A program made the position numbers and the translations under genes. Of a stretch of DNA of 64,000 nucleotides, positions 9,340-17,926 are shown one piece after another. The notes under the pieces are model-generated. The model searched no databases and had not been told where the DNA came from. It saw only the letters and a list, made by a program, of their open reading frames with translations. The stretch covers positions 1 to 64,000 of the forward strand of contig NZ_NISI01000007.1 of NCBI RefSeq assembly GCF_002205845.1, given 5' to 3'. The first letter of the stretch is position 1, and every line of letters starts with the position of its first letter. The DNA is from Roseateles puraquae. Its GTDB lineage: Bacteria; Pseudomonadota; Gammaproteobacteria; Burkholderiales; Burkholderiaceae_C.

Positions 9340-9861
9340 ATGGCAAAGTTTCAACCCCGCGGCGCCCAGGCTGAAGGCAACGACGACGGCCTGAAGGAAA
9401 AGATGATCGCGGTGAACCGCGTCACCAAGGTTGTGAAGGGTGGCCGTACGCTGTCCTTCGCTGCTCTGACCGTGGTCGGTGACGGCGATGGCCGTATCGG
9501 CATGGGCAAGGGCAAGGCCAAGGAAGTGCCGGTCGCCGTGCAGAAGGCCATGGAATCGGCCCGCCGCAACATGGTCAAGGTTCAGCTCAAGAACGGCTCC
9601 ATCCACCACAACGTGGTCGGTGAGCACGGTGCTTCGCGCGTCATGATGGCGCCGGCTCCTGCCGGTACCGGCGTGATCGCCGGCGGCCCGATGCGTGCCG
9701 TCTTCGAAGTGATGGGCGTGACCGACATCGTGACCAAGAGCCACGGTTCGACCAACCCGTACAACATGGTCCGCGCCACCCTGGACGCTCTGAAGCGTTC
9801 CACGACGGCGTCGGAAGTCGCTGCCAAGCGCGGCAAGACGGTTGAAGAAATCTTCAACTGA
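9340..9861 (+). CDS. rpsE: 30S ribosomal protein S5
   Basis: 173 residues with the double-stranded-RNA-binding-like N-domain ([19 protein letters not shown]) and the [11 protein letters not shown] motif. S5 is important for decoding fidelity and mRNA unwinding. Ends with the [10 protein letters not shown] family C-terminus. Confidence 0.98.
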   Translation: MAKFQPRGAQAEGNDDGLKEKMIAVNRVTKVVKGGRTLSFAALTVVGDGDGRIGMGKGKAKEVPVAVQKAMESARRNMVKVQLKNGSIHHNVVGEHGASRVMMAPAPAGTGVIAGGPMRAVFEVMGVTDIVTKSHGSTNPYNMVRATLDALKRSTTASEVAAKRGKTVEEIFN

Positions 9862-9881
9862 TCGCCCAAGCGGAGCACAAG

Positions 9882-10064
9882 ATGTCTGACAAGAAAACCG
9901 TGACGGTCAAGCTGGTGCGTAGCCCCATCGGCTGCCGTGCCTCGCACCGTGCCACCGTGGTCGGCCTGGGTCTGCGCAAGCTGAACAGCCAGAGCACGCT
10001 GGAAGACACGCCCGCCGTGCGCGGCATGATCAACAAGATCGCTTACCTGGTTCAGGTGCTGTGA
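9882..10064 (+). CDS. rpmD: 50S ribosomal protein L30
   Basis: 60 residues, with the L30 pattern [18 protein letters not shown] and [10 protein letters not shown]. Small globular 50S protein. Its TGA overlaps the rplO ATG by one base. Confidence 0.97.
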   Translation: MSDKKTVTVKLVRSPIGCRASHRATVVGLGLRKLNSQSTLEDTPAVRGMINKIAYLVQVL

Positions 10065-10495
10065 TGGAACTCAACACGATCAAGCCCGCAGAGGGCGCCA
10101 AGCATGCCAAGCGCCGTGTCGGTCGTGGCATTGGCTCGGGCCTGGGCAAGACCGCAGGTCGCGGTCACAAGGGTCAGAAGTCTCGCGCCGGTGGCTACCA
10201 CAAGGTCGGCTTCGAAGGCGGCCAAATGCCGCTGCAGCGTCGCCTGCCCAAGCGTGGCTTCAAGTCGCTGACGCTGAAGTACAACGCCGAGATCACCCTG
10301 TCGGATCTGCAAGGTCTGGCCGGCGACGAGATCGACGTGTCGACGCTGAAGGCTGTCGGTCTGGTGCCGCAACTGGCCAAGTCGGTCAAGGTCATCCTGT
10401 CCGGCAAGATTGAACGCAAGGTCGCGCTCAAGGGCGTGAATGCCACGAAGGGCGCCAAGGCGGCCATCGAGGCAGCTGGCGGCTCGGTCGCCTGA
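10064..10495 (+). CDS. rplO: 50S ribosomal protein L15
   Basis: 143 residues from the ATG at 10064, [20 protein letters not shown], with the basic glycine-rich N-terminal arm [20 protein letters not shown] that penetrates the 50S core. A GTG one codon upstream is also possible. Coupled to rpmD by a TGATG overlap. Confidence 0.97.
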   Translation: MELNTIKPAEGAKHAKRRVGRGIGSGLGKTAGRGHKGQKSRAGGYHKVGFEGGQMPLQRRLPKRGFKSLTLKYNAEITLSDLQGLAGDEIDVSTLKAVGLVPQLAKSVKVILSGKIERKVALKGVNATKGAKAAIEAAGGSVA

Positions 10496-10521
10496 TCCGG
10501 CGCACAAGGAACTGATCGAGC

Positions 10522-11832
10522 GTGGCTACCAACGCGAATCAGCTGGCCAAGAGCGGCAAGTTCGGCGACCTGCGTCGTCGGCTTGTCTTCCTGCTGCTGG
10601 CTCTGGTCGTGTACCGCATCGGGGCGCACATCCCCGTGCCCGGTATCGATCCGAACCAACTGGCCCAATTCTTCAAGGGCCAGGCCGGTGGCATCCTGAG
10701 CCTGTTCAACATGTTCTCGGGCGGCGCATTGTCGCGCTTCACCGTGTTCGCGTTGGGCATCACGCCGTACATCTCGGCGTCCATCGTTCTGCAGTTGATG
10801 ACCTACGTCGTGCCGACGCTGGAGCAGCTGAAGAAGGAAGGTGAAGCCGGCCGTCGCAAGATCACCCAGTACACGCGTTATGCGACGCTGGGTCTGGCAC
10901 TGTTCCAGAGCTTGTCGATCGCTCTGGCGCTGGAGCAGTCGGCAGGTCTGGTCTTGAGCCCCGGTTTCATGTTCCGCCTGACCACGGTGTCCAGCCTGGT
11001 CGCGGGCACGATGTTCCTGATGTGGCTGGGTGAGCAGATCACCGAGCGCGGTCTGGGCAACGGCATCTCGATCCTGATCTTCGGCGGTATCGCCGCGGGT
11101 CTCCCGGGTGCGATCGGCGGCTTGTTCGAGCTGGTGCGTACCGGCGCTATGGGCTACGGCTCGGCACTGGTGGTGATCTCGTTGGTGGTGCTGGTGACGT
11201 TCGCGGTGGTGTTCGTCGAGCGCGGTCAGCGCAAGATCCTGGTGAATTACGCCAAGCGTCAGGTCGGCAACAAGGTCTACGGTGGCCAGTCGTCGCACCT
11301 GCCCTTGAAGCTGAACATGTCGGGCGTGATCCCGCCGATCTTCGCGTCGTCGATCATCCTGCTGCCGACGACCATCGTGAGCTGGATCGCCACCGGCGAC
11401 AGCATGCGCTGGTTGAAGGACCTGGCCTCGATGGTCAGCCCCGGGCAGCCGATCTACGTGCTGCTGTACTCGGCCGCGATTGTGTTCTTCTGCTTCTTCT
11501 ACACGGCGCTGGTGTTCAACAGCCGTGAGACCGCAGACAACCTGAAGAAGAGTGGTGCGTTCATTCCGGGCATTCGTCCGGGCGAACAGACGGCCAAGCA
11601 CATCGACAAGATCCTCTCCCGGCTGACGCTGGCGGGCGCGATCTACATCACGCTGGTGTGCTTGCTGCCTGAGTTCCTGACGTTGAAGTACAACGTGCCG
11701 TTCTACTTCGGTGGCACGTCCCTGTTGATCATCGTCGTCGTGACGATGGACTTCTGGGCTCAGGTGCAGAGCTACATCATGAGTCAGCAGTACGAGTCGC
11801 TGCTGAAGAAAGCCAGCTTCAAGCCCAACTGA
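10522..11832 (+). CDS. secY: Protein translocase subunit SecY
   Basis: 436 residues starting at GTG 10522, with ten predicted membrane segments. The first helix contains the family motif [19 protein letters not shown], and the lateral gate and plug regions follow the normal spacing. SecY forms the channel of the SecYEG translocon in the inner membrane. Its place after rplO is the standard end of the spc operon. Confidence 0.98.
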   Translation: MATNANQLAKSGKFGDLRRRLVFLLLALVVYRIGAHIPVPGIDPNQLAQFFKGQAGGILSLFNMFSGGALSRFTVFALGITPYISASIVLQLMTYVVPTLEQLKKEGEAGRRKITQYTRYATLGLALFQSLSIALALEQSAGLVLSPGFMFRLTTVSSLVAGTMFLMWLGEQITERGLGNGISILIFGGIAAGLPGAIGGLFELVRTGAMGYGSALVVISLVVLVTFAVVFVERGQRKILVNYAKRQVGNKVYGGQSSHLPLKLNMSGVIPPIFASSIILLPTTIVSWIATGDSMRWLKDLASMVSPGQPIYVLLYSAAIVFFCFFYTALVFNSRETADNLKKSGAFIPGIRPGEQTAKHIDKILSRLTLAGAIYITLVCLLPEFLTLKYNVPFYFGGTSLLIIVVVTMDFWAQVQSYIMSQQYESLLKKASFKPN

Positions 11833-11890
11833 GGGCCGCGAGCTGACTGAAAGATAAGGTTTTTATTCAACCCACTCCGAAACGTTAGGC

Positions 11891-12109
11891 ATGGCGAAAG
11901 ACGACGTCATTCAGATGCAGGGCGAGATTCTTGAGAACCTCCCCAATGCGACGTTTCGAGTGAAGTTGGAGAACGGGCACGTCGTTCTCGGTCACATCTC
12001 CGGCAAGATGCGTATGCACTACATCCGCATCCTGCCTGGCGACAAGGTGACCGTGGAATTGACACCCTACGATTTGAGTCGTGCTCGCATCGTGTTCCGG
12101 GCGAAGTGA
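11891..12109 (+). CDS. infA: Translation initiation factor IF-1
   Basis: 72 residues, a single S1/OB-fold domain ([39 protein letters not shown]). IF-1 occupies the 30S A site during initiation. Location between secY and rpmJ is typical of betaproteobacteria, unlike E. coli, where infA is elsewhere. Confidence 0.98.
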   Translation: MAKDDVIQMQGEILENLPNATFRVKLENGHVVLGHISGKMRMHYIRILPGDKVTVELTPYDLSRARIVFRAK

Positions 12110-12168
12110 GCTGTTTGAACCCCCGGGAACGCGTGAGAGCGCATAAGAGTTAGGCCAAGGAGCAGACC

Positions 12169-12282
12169 ATGAAAGTTTCGGCATCCGTGAAGCAGATGTG
12201 CCGCAATTGCAAGATCATCCGCCGCAAGGGCGTGGTGCGTGTGATCTGCACCGACCCGCGCCACAAGCAGCGCCAGGGCTGA
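12169..12282 (+). CDS. rpmJ: 50S ribosomal protein L36 (zinc-binding form)
   Basis: A 37-residue gene, ATG 12169 to TGA 12282, following [26 protein letters not shown] begins the protein; zinc ligands are Cys11, Cys14, Cys27 and His32, so this is the zinc-containing form. L36 is a late-binding 50S protein. Confidence 0.96.
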   Translation: MKVSASVKQMCRNCKIIRRKGVVRVICTDPRHKQRQG

Positions 12283-12312
12283 TTGGCCGCACGACAGGAC
12301 TAGAGGACCACC

Positions 12313-12678
12313 ATGGCACGTATTGCTGGTATCAACATTCCGCCGCAAAAGCACACTGAGATCGGTCTGACCTCGATCTACGGCATTGGCCGTACGACCG
12401 CTCAGAAGATCTGCACGACCTGCGGCATCCCGTTCGACAAGAAGGTCAAGGACCTGACCGACGCCGATCTCGAGAAGATCCGTGACGAGGTCAACAAGCT
12501 GACCATCGAAGGTGATCTGCGCCGTGAGCAGTCCATCAACATCAAGCGTCTGATGGACCTCGGCTGCTACCGTGGTTTCCGTCATCGCCGTGGCCTGCCG
12601 ATGCGTGGCCAGCGCACCCGTACGAACGCTCGTACCCGCAAGGGTCCGCGCAAGTCGGCTGCGACCGGCAAGAAGTAA
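12313..12678 (+). CDS. rpsM: 30S ribosomal protein S13
   Basis: 121 residues, [19 protein letters not shown], with the helix-two-turn-helix motif and the basic C-terminal tail ([14 protein letters not shown]) that contacts A- and P-site tRNAs. First gene of the alpha-type cluster with rpsK 26 bases downstream. Confidence 0.98.
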   Translation: MARIAGINIPPQKHTEIGLTSIYGIGRTTAQKICTTCGIPFDKKVKDLTDADLEKIRDEVNKLTIEGDLRREQSINIKRLMDLGCYRGFRHRRGLPMRGQRTRTNARTRKGPRKSAATGKK

Positions 12679-12704
12679 GCTGCCCGAACTGAAAGAAGGT
12701 CAAT

Positions 12705-13109
12705 ATGGCAAAGGCACCCAACAATTCGGCGGCTCAGCGCGTTCGCAAGAAGGTCCGCAAGAACGTTGCTGACGGCATTGCGCACGTCCACGCTTCGTTC
12801 AACAACACCATCATCACCATCACCGACCGTCAAGGCGGCGCCCTGTCGTGGGCTTCGTCGGGTGGTCAGGGCTTCAAGGGTTCGCGCAAGTCGACGCCCT
12901 TCGCGGCCCAGGTGGCGGCTGAAGTGGCGGGTCGCGCTGCGCAAGAGCAGGGCATCAAGAACCTGGACGTCAAGATCAAGGGCCCCGGCCCGGGTCGCGA
13001 ATCGTCGGTTCGTGCGCTGGCTGCTCTCGGCATCCGCATCAACTCGATCTCTGACGTGACGCCGGTGCCGCACAACGGCTGCCGTCCGCAGAAGCGTCGC
13101 CGTATCTAA
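12705..13109 (+). CDS. rpsK: 30S ribosomal protein S11
   Basis: 134 residues with the S11 core [18 protein letters not shown] and the C-terminal [19 protein letters not shown]11 lies on the platform of the 30S subunit. Followed by 245 bases containing the promoter and leader of rpsD rather than by rpsD directly. Confidence 0.98.
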   Translation: MAKAPNNSAAQRVRKKVRKNVADGIAHVHASFNNTIITITDRQGGALSWASSGGQGFKGSRKSTPFAAQVAAEVAGRAAQEQGIKNLDVKIKGPGPGRESSVRALAALGIRINSISDVTPVPHNGCRPQKRRRI

Positions 13110-13134
13110 GCCAAGCCTCAAGGCCTTTGGCAAC

Positions 13135-13162
13135 TTGCAGATTCGGATGACGGTGCGATAAT
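13135..13162 (+). promoter_or_regulatory. Promoter for rpsD-rpoA-rplQ
   Basis: TTGCAG (13135-13140), 16-base spacer, GATAAT (13157-13162) preceded by TGC, so an extended -10 element. It lies 25 bases after rpsK and would give rpsD, rpoA and rplQ their own start with a ~190-base structured leader. Confidence 0.6.
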
Positions 13163-13175
13163 CGCGCGTTTTCCC

Positions 13176-13240
13176 GAAGCCGGCGGGCACTTAGGTGCCG
13201 CGCCGGCTTCAGTCTTGAGTCGACTTCATTCGGAGTCGGC
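13176..13240 (+). promoter_or_regulatory. Structured rpsD leader: two tandem hairpins
   Basis: Hairpin 1: GAAGCCGGCG (13176-13185) pairs with CGCCGGCTTC (13201-13210), and the inner GGCAC/GTGCC extends it to about 15 bp around a TTAG loop. Hairpin 2: GTCGACT (13219-13225) pairs with AGTCGGC (13234-13240) with one G-U, followed by GCTTTT. The arrangement suggests an attenuator or a ribosomal-protein binding site (S4 is the alpha-operon regulator in E. coli); that function is inference. Confidence 0.5.
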
Positions 13241-13354
13241 GCTTTTGAAGCCCACCGTCCAAGCCCACAACAACACCGGCTGGACTCGCGTCAGGCGCAG
13301 CTTGCCTCCCGGCAACTGATCCCGACGTCAGATTGACACGTAAGGACACGCAAA

Positions 13355-13978
13355 GTGGCACGTTATCTCGGCCCCAAGGCCAAACTTTCCCGCCGTGAAG
13401 GCACCGACCTGTTCCTGAAGAGCGCCCGCCGCGCCATCAGCGACAAGGCCAAGTTCGACAGCAAGCCCGGCCAACACGGCCGCACCTCCGGTCAGCGCAC
13501 CAGCGACTTCGGCCTGCAACTGCGCGAAAAGCAGAAGGTCAAGCGCATGTACGGCGTGCTGGAGCGTCAGTTCCGTCGCTACTTCGCCGAAGCCGAGCGT
13601 CGCAAGGGCTCGACCGGCGTGAACCTGCTGCAGCTGCTGGAATCGCGCCTGGACAACGTCGTGTACCGCATGGGCTTCGGCTCCACGCGTGCGGAAGCCC
13701 GCCAGCTGGTGTCCCACAAGGGCGTGACCGTGAACGGCGAAGTCGTGAACATCGCCTCCTACCTGGTCAAGGCCGGTGATGTCGTCGCCGTCCGCGAAAA
13801 GGCCAAGAAGCAGCTGCGCGTCATCGATGCGTTCAAGCTGGCCGACTCCATCGGCCTGCCCGCCTGGGTCAGCGTCGACGGCACCAAGCTCGAAGGCGTG
13901 TTCAAGAAGGCCCCGGACCGCGATGAGTTCGGCGCCGAAATCAACGAATCGCTGATCGTCGAGTTGTACTCGCGTTAA
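13355..13978 (+). CDS. rpsD: 30S ribosomal protein S4
   Basis: 207 residues starting at GTG 13355 ([20 protein letters not shown]). Contains the S4 RNA-binding domain at residues ~95-160, with [21 protein letters not shown]4 is a primary 16S rRNA binder and in E. coli represses its own operon by binding a leader pseudoknot. The preceding hairpins are a candidate site. Confidence 0.98.
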   Translation: MARYLGPKAKLSRREGTDLFLKSARRAISDKAKFDSKPGQHGRTSGQRTSDFGLQLREKQKVKRMYGVLERQFRRYFAEAERRKGSTGVNLLQLLESRLDNVVYRMGFGSTRAEARQLVSHKGVTVNGEVVNIASYLVKAGDVVAVREKAKKQLRVIDAFKLADSIGLPAWVSVDGTKLEGVFKKAPDRDEFGAEINESLIVELYSR

Positions 13979-13988
13979 TCGTTTCCCC

Positions 13989-14021
13989 CGCCGACCACGC
14001 CTGCCAAGGGCGCGGTCGGCG
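13989..14021 (+). other. Stem-loop between rpsD and rpoA
   Basis: CGCCGACC (13989-13996) pairs with GGTCGGCG (14014-14021), followed by TTTCCT. It lies 11 bases after rpsD. The T-run is short, so it is either a weak attenuator setting the S4:alpha ratio or a processing site. Confidence 0.5.
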
Positions 14022-14118
14022 TTTCCTCGTCCGGGCCTCCCAGCCCTTCGAAGGCTCTGCCCGGCTGGTCCTCAGCCTTATCGGTGTAACGAACCGAGGG
14101 TATTGAAAGAAAGACCTC

Positions 14119-15108
14119 ATGCAAACCAACTTGCTCAAACCCAAGTCCATCAACGTGGAGCCCCTGGGCGGTCATCGCGCCAAGGTCACCCTGGAGCCGT
14201 TCGAACGCGGCTACGGTCACACCCTGGGCAACGCCCTGCGCCGTGTGCTGCTCTCGTCGATGGTGGGTTATGCGCCGACGGAAGTGACGATCGCCGGCGT
14301 GCTGCACGAGTACTCGGCCATCGACGGCGTGCAAGAGGACGTGGTTCACATCATGCTGAACCTCAAGGGCGTCGTCTTCCGCCTGCACAACCGCGAGGAA
14401 GTCACGCTCGTCCTGCGCAAGGAAGGCGAAGGCCCCGTCACGGCGGCTGACATCCAGACCCCGCACGACGTCGAGATCATCAACCCCGAGCACGTCATTG
14501 CCCACCTGTCGCAAGGCGGCAAGCTGGACATGCAGATCAAGGTCGAGAAGGGCCGCGGCTACGTGCCGGGCACGATGCGCCGCTTCGGCGACGAGCCGAC
14601 CAAGAGCATCGGCCGCATCGTGCTGGACGCCTCGTTCAGCCCGGTCAAGCGCGTCAGCTACGCCGTCGAGAACGCCCGCGTCGAGCAGCGTACCGACCTG
14701 GACAAGCTCGTGATGGAAATCGAAACCAACGGTGCCATCTCGCCCGAGGAAGCCATCCGTGCCTCCGCCAAGATCCTGGTGGAACAGCTCGCCGTGTTCG
14801 CTCAGCTGCAAGGCACCGACCTGGTCGACGCCTTCGACCAGCCGGCCCAGCGCTCCAGCAGCTTCGATCCGATCCTGCTGCGTCCGGTCGACGAGCTCGA
14901 GCTCACCGTCCGTTCGGCCAACTGCCTCAAGGCCGAGAACATCTACTACATCGGCGACCTCATCCAGCGCACCGAGACTGAGCTGCTCAAGACCCCGAAC
15001 CTGGGTCGCAAGTCGCTCAACGAGATCAAGGAAGTCCTGGCTTCCCGCGGCCTCACCCTCGGCGCCCGCCTCGAGAACTGGCCTCCCCAGGGTCTCGACA
15101 AGCGCTGA
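14119..15108 (+). CDS. rpoA: RNA polymerase subunit alpha
   Basis: 329 residues, the E. coli length. The N-terminal domain (to ~235) carries the assembly motifs including [19 protein letters not shown]; the C-terminal domain (from ~250) has [20 protein letters not shown] and [18 protein letters not shown], the region that binds UP elements and activators. Normal position after rpsD. Confidence 0.98.
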   Translation: MQTNLLKPKSINVEPLGGHRAKVTLEPFERGYGHTLGNALRRVLLSSMVGYAPTEVTIAGVLHEYSAIDGVQEDVVHIMLNLKGVVFRLHNREEVTLVLRKEGEGPVTAADIQTPHDVEIINPEHVIAHLSQGGKLDMQIKVEKGRGYVPGTMRRFGDEPTKSIGRIVLDASFSPVKRVSYAVENARVEQRTDLDKLVMEIETNGAISPEEAIRASAKILVEQLAVFAQLQGTDLVDAFDQPAQRSSSFDPILLRPVDELELTVRSANCLKAENIYYIGDLIQRTETELLKTPNLGRKSLNEIKEVLASRGLTLGARLENWPPQGLDKR

Positions 15109-15125
15109 TCAAGCATTGAAGAAGT

Positions 15126-15184
15126 GGGTGGCGCGCTGACCAACGCCACCCGGTGCACCCGCCAGTACCTGATCCGGCTGGCGG
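15126..15184 (+). other. Two hairpins between rpoA and rplQ
   Basis: GGGTGGCG (15126-15133) pairs with CGCCACCC (15144-15151), and CCGCCAG (15159-15165) pairs with CTGGCGG (15178-15184). No T-tracts follow. They occupy most of the 103-base spacer and may be processing or stability elements. Confidence 0.4.
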
Positions 15185-15211
15185 TATTAACGAAGTGAAA
15201 GGAAAAGCACC

Positions 15212-15604
15212 ATGCGTCACCGTAACGGCCTCCGCAAGCTCAACCGCACCAGCAGCCACCGCGCTGCGATGCTGCGCAACATGGCGGTTTCGCTGCTCCA
15301 GCACGAAGCCATCAAGACCACGGTCCCCAAGGCCAAGGAACTGCGCAAGGTGGTCGAGCCCCTGATCACCCTGGCCAAGGAACCCACGCTGGCCAACCGC
15401 CGCCTGGCTTTCGACCGCCTGCGTGACCGCGACATCGTCACCAAGCTGTTCAACGAACTGGGCCCGCGCTTCAAGACCCGTCCGGGTGGCTACACCCGCA
15501 TCCTGAAGATGGGTTTCCGCGTCGGCGACAACGCCCCGATGGCTTTCGTCGAACTGGTGGACCGCGCTGAAGGCGAGACCACCGGCGAAGCCGCTGCCGA
15601 ATAA
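15212..15604 (+). CDS. rplQ: 50S ribosomal protein L17
   Basis: 130 residues, [20 protein letters not shown], the invariant L17 start, with the LTLAKEP and [10 protein letters not shown] motifs. Last gene of the ribosomal block; a clear terminator follows. Confidence 0.98.
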   Translation: MRHRNGLRKLNRTSSHRAAMLRNMAVSLLQHEAIKTTVPKAKELRKVVEPLITLAKEPTLANRRLAFDRLRDRDIVTKLFNELGPRFKTRPGGYTRILKMGFRVGDNAPMAFVELVDRAEGETTGEAAAE

Positions 15605-15625
15605 GCTCAGCTCCGCTGATCTGCG

Positions 15626-15650
15626 AAGCCCGCCTTGTGCGGGCTTTTTT
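15626..15650 (+). terminator. Rho-independent terminator after rplQ
   Basis: AAGCCCGC (15626-15633) pairs with GCGGGCTT (15639-15646), followed by TTTT. It closes the alpha-operon transcript 22 bases after rplQ. Confidence 0.92.
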
Positions 15651-15785
15651 GCGTCCCTGCGCCCCTGGCCTACGCCCGGAGCGCCCGCTGCCCGACAGGC
15701 TCGCCCGTCAGACTGCCGCAGACTGGGGCACGCATACCCTGCCGGACGCTCGCCGCGCCGGGGCGGTGCGTTTCAGGAGATCACC

Positions 15786-15959
15786 ATGCCCCGCACCCAC
15801 GGTCATCGCAACGGTCCGCTTGAACACAAGCCCAGCGACTTCGCCGCCACCAAGCCGACCCAGGGCCAGACGCTGACCCGCCAGCCCAAGGCACCCGCGC
15901 GCGAGGACGACCGCACAGCTCGCGACGCTCCGAAAGGACCGCCCCAGCACAAGGTGTGA
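15786..15959 (+). CDS. Small hypothetical protein, 57 residues
   Basis: ATG 15786 to TGA 15957-15959, preceded by a good CAGGAGA ribosome-binding site at the right distance. The product starts MPRTHGHRNGPLEHKPSDFA and is hydrophilic, proline- and charge-rich, with no membrane segment and no motif that I recognise. It stands alone between the rplQ terminator and a convergent gene. Supported mainly by the start context; it could be non-coding. Confidence 0.45.
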   Translation: MPRTHGHRNGPLEHKPSDFAATKPTQGQTLTRQPKAPAREDDRTARDAPKGPPQHKV

Positions 15960-15980
15960 CCACGGCGCGGTCGTGCCGAC

Positions 15981-17123
15981 TCAGTCGGCGCTTGCGGCCC
16001 GATGGGCGGCCGCGCGCAGCAGGCGCGTTTCGCCCAGCACCGGCAGCACGAACGCGTCCTGTGGCAATTGCGCCCGCGCCAAGGCCGCTGGCAAGCCGTC
16101 CACCGGCGCGTCGATCGGGTCATCGCACAGTCGGAACACACCCCAGTGCACCCCGATGGACTGGCGGCTGCGCACGTCCTGGTGGATGCGAACCGCTTCG
16201 TCCTCGTTGACGTGCTGGCCCCGCATGAACCACCGGGGCTCGTAGCAGCCGACCGGGATCATGGAGAAGTCAAAGCCGCCAAAGCGCCGGCCAATGTCCG
16301 CAAAGTCGGGTGCATAGCCCGTGTCGCCGGCGTAGTAGAGGCTCAGTGGCGCCGCATCCATGGAGGCCTGCATCACGAAGCCACCCCACAGCGTGGCGGA
16401 GCGGTCCCAGGGCGTGCGGCTGGACCAGTGGTGCGAGGGCACGAAGGTCACCGACACGCCGCCCTGGGCACCCGGCACGGTGACGCGATCCCACCAGTCC
16501 AGCTCCTTCACCCGGCCGATGCCCTGCGCCGCCATCCAGCGGCCCACGCCCAGCGGCACGATGAACAACGGCGACCCGCCAGGTTGCGCGGCCAGGCGCT
16601 GCACGGTGCTCAGGTCGAGATGGTCGTAGTGGTTGTGGCTGATCAACACGACGTCGATCGGCGGCAACTGGTCGACGGTGAGCGGCGGTGCGTTCAGGCG
16701 CTTGGGGCCGGCAAAGGACACGGGCGAGGCGCGCTCGCTCAGGTGCGGGTCGGTCATGACGCGCAACCCGTTGACCTGCCACAGCGCACTCGAATGGCCG
16801 AGCCAGGTGAAGGTCAGGTCGCCGGTCGGGCGCCCCAGTCGGTCCAGGTCGACGGACGCCCGCGGCACCCGCTCTGGCCGGTCAGCCGGCAGGTCGCTGC
16901 GCAGCCGCTGCCACTGCCAAGCCCAGAACCCGCCGTCGGGCTCGCCGTGCGGCGAGGCGTACAGGTTCCGAAATCCATCGGGCACATGGTGCGGCTTGTT
17001 CGGGTCGTAGGCCGGGTTGCTGCTGGCGCAGCCGGCCAGTGCGCCCGCGATGGCCGCCGCGAGCAGCCACCGCGGGCGGTGGACCGGGATCTGTTTCAAC
17101 CAAGGCAAGAAGCGAGCGGGCAT
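15981..17123 (-). CDS. Metallo-beta-lactamase-fold hydrolase, lipoprotein (RomA/NAPE-PLD-like)
   Basis: 380 residues. A basic start and hydrophobic segment end in the lipobox LAGC (Cys ~32), so it is probably an exported lipoprotein. The metallo-beta-lactamase motif SHNHYDHLD lies at ~159-167, followed by FVPSHHWSSR, YYAGDTGY and SIGVHWGVF; this set matches the NAPE-hydrolysing phospholipase D-like/RomA branch of the superfamily. The natural substrate of bacterial members is mostly unknown. It lies 137 bases downstream of the metallophosphoesterase gene on the same strand, so cotranscription is possible but not required. Confidence 0.85.
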   Translation of the reverse strand: MPARFLPWLKQIPVHRPRWLLAAAIAGALAGCASSNPAYDPNKPHHVPDGFRNLYASPHGEPDGGFWAWQWQRLRSDLPADRPERVPRASVDLDRLGRPTGDLTFTWLGHSSALWQVNGLRVMTDPHLSERASPVSFAGPKRLNAPPLTVDQLPPIDVVLISHNHYDHLDLSTVQRLAAQPGGSPLFIVPLGVGRWMAAQGIGRVKELDWWDRVTVPGAQGGVSVTFVPSHHWSSRTPWDRSATLWGGFVMQASMDAAPLSLYYAGDTGYAPDFADIGRRFGGFDFSMIPVGCYEPRWFMRGQHVNEDEAVRIHQDVRSRQSIGVHWGVFRLCDDPIDAPVDGLPAALARAQLPQDAFVLPVLGETRLLRAAAHRAASAD

Positions 17124-17260
17124 GCAATGCGTGACGGAGCCGCAGCGACTCCAGGGTGGACAGGCGGCGCGAGTCTGGCAGAGGCCAGCGCCCGGTGCGC
17201 CGGGCCCACGGCAAGCCCTTCCGGCGCGGTCGGAGAGCGACCCCGCACGATGGCGCGCTG

Positions 17261-17926
17261 TCAGCGACCGCCGCCGTCAGGCAGCCAGTGCACCGCCCCT
17301 TCGCCCAGCACGGCGACCCGGGCGCGGGCTTGGGCCAAGGCGCCGAACTCCAGCGTCAGCGCGCCTGTGAGTCCGCCGAAGGCCGGCAGCACCAGGGCGT
17401 GTGGGAACAGCACGAAGCAGGGGCGGCGCAGACGGTCGCCGGCGCGTGTGCGCAGGTTGATGGCGGGATGCCAGTGGCCGGCGAGCGTCATGCCCGGGCT
17501 GCCGGGCGGCGGCGGCTCATGGGCAGCCGTCAGTGCGCCGAGCGGCCAGTGCCCCGGCTGCACGGCCAGCGGCAGGCCCGGTGGATGAATCGGCCGATCG
17601 TGGTTGCCCAGCACCAGCACCGTCGGCACGCGCTGCGCAAACGCCGCCACGGCATCCAGCAGGCGGGGCGTGAGGCCCTGGGCACCATGCCAGAAGTCGC
17701 CCAGCACCACCAGACGTTCGGCCTGGTGAGCGCGCATCAGCGCCTCTAGCCGAGCCAATGTTCTCGCGCTGCTGCCCGCCGGCACCGCCTGGCCCTGCGC
17801 GCGGAAGGCCGCGCCCTTGCCAAGATGCAGGTCGGCGACGAACAGCGTGCGCTGCGCAGGCCACCAGACGCCGCCTTCCGGCAGCAGCCACAGCGCCTGC
17901 CCGGCCGCTTCGAGAGGCAGGCTCAT
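17261..17926 (-). CDS. pdeM: Ligase-associated metallophosphoesterase (PdeM/MPE type)
   Basis: 221 residues from ATG 17926 ([20 protein letters not shown]). Calcineurin-like motifs are in order: [25 protein letters not shown] and AGHWHPA, supplying the two-metal ligands. Family members in this gene cluster are Mn-dependent phosphodiesterases/DNA endonucleases. Its ATG overlaps the helicase stop (ATGA), as expected for the last gene of the repair cassette. A longer in-frame reading to 18235 lies inside the helicase and is not credible. Confidence 0.88.
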   Translation of the reverse strand: MSLPLEAAGQALWLLPEGGVWWPAQRTLFVADLHLGKGAAFRAQGQAVPAGSSARTLARLEALMRAHQAERLVVLGDFWHGAQGLTPRLLDAVAAFAQRVPTVLVLGNHDRPIHPPGLPLAVQPGHWPLGALTAAHEPPPPGSPGMTLAGHWHPAINLRTRAGDRLRRPCFVLFPHALVLPAFGGLTGALTLEFGALAQARARVAVLGEGAVHWLPDGGGR

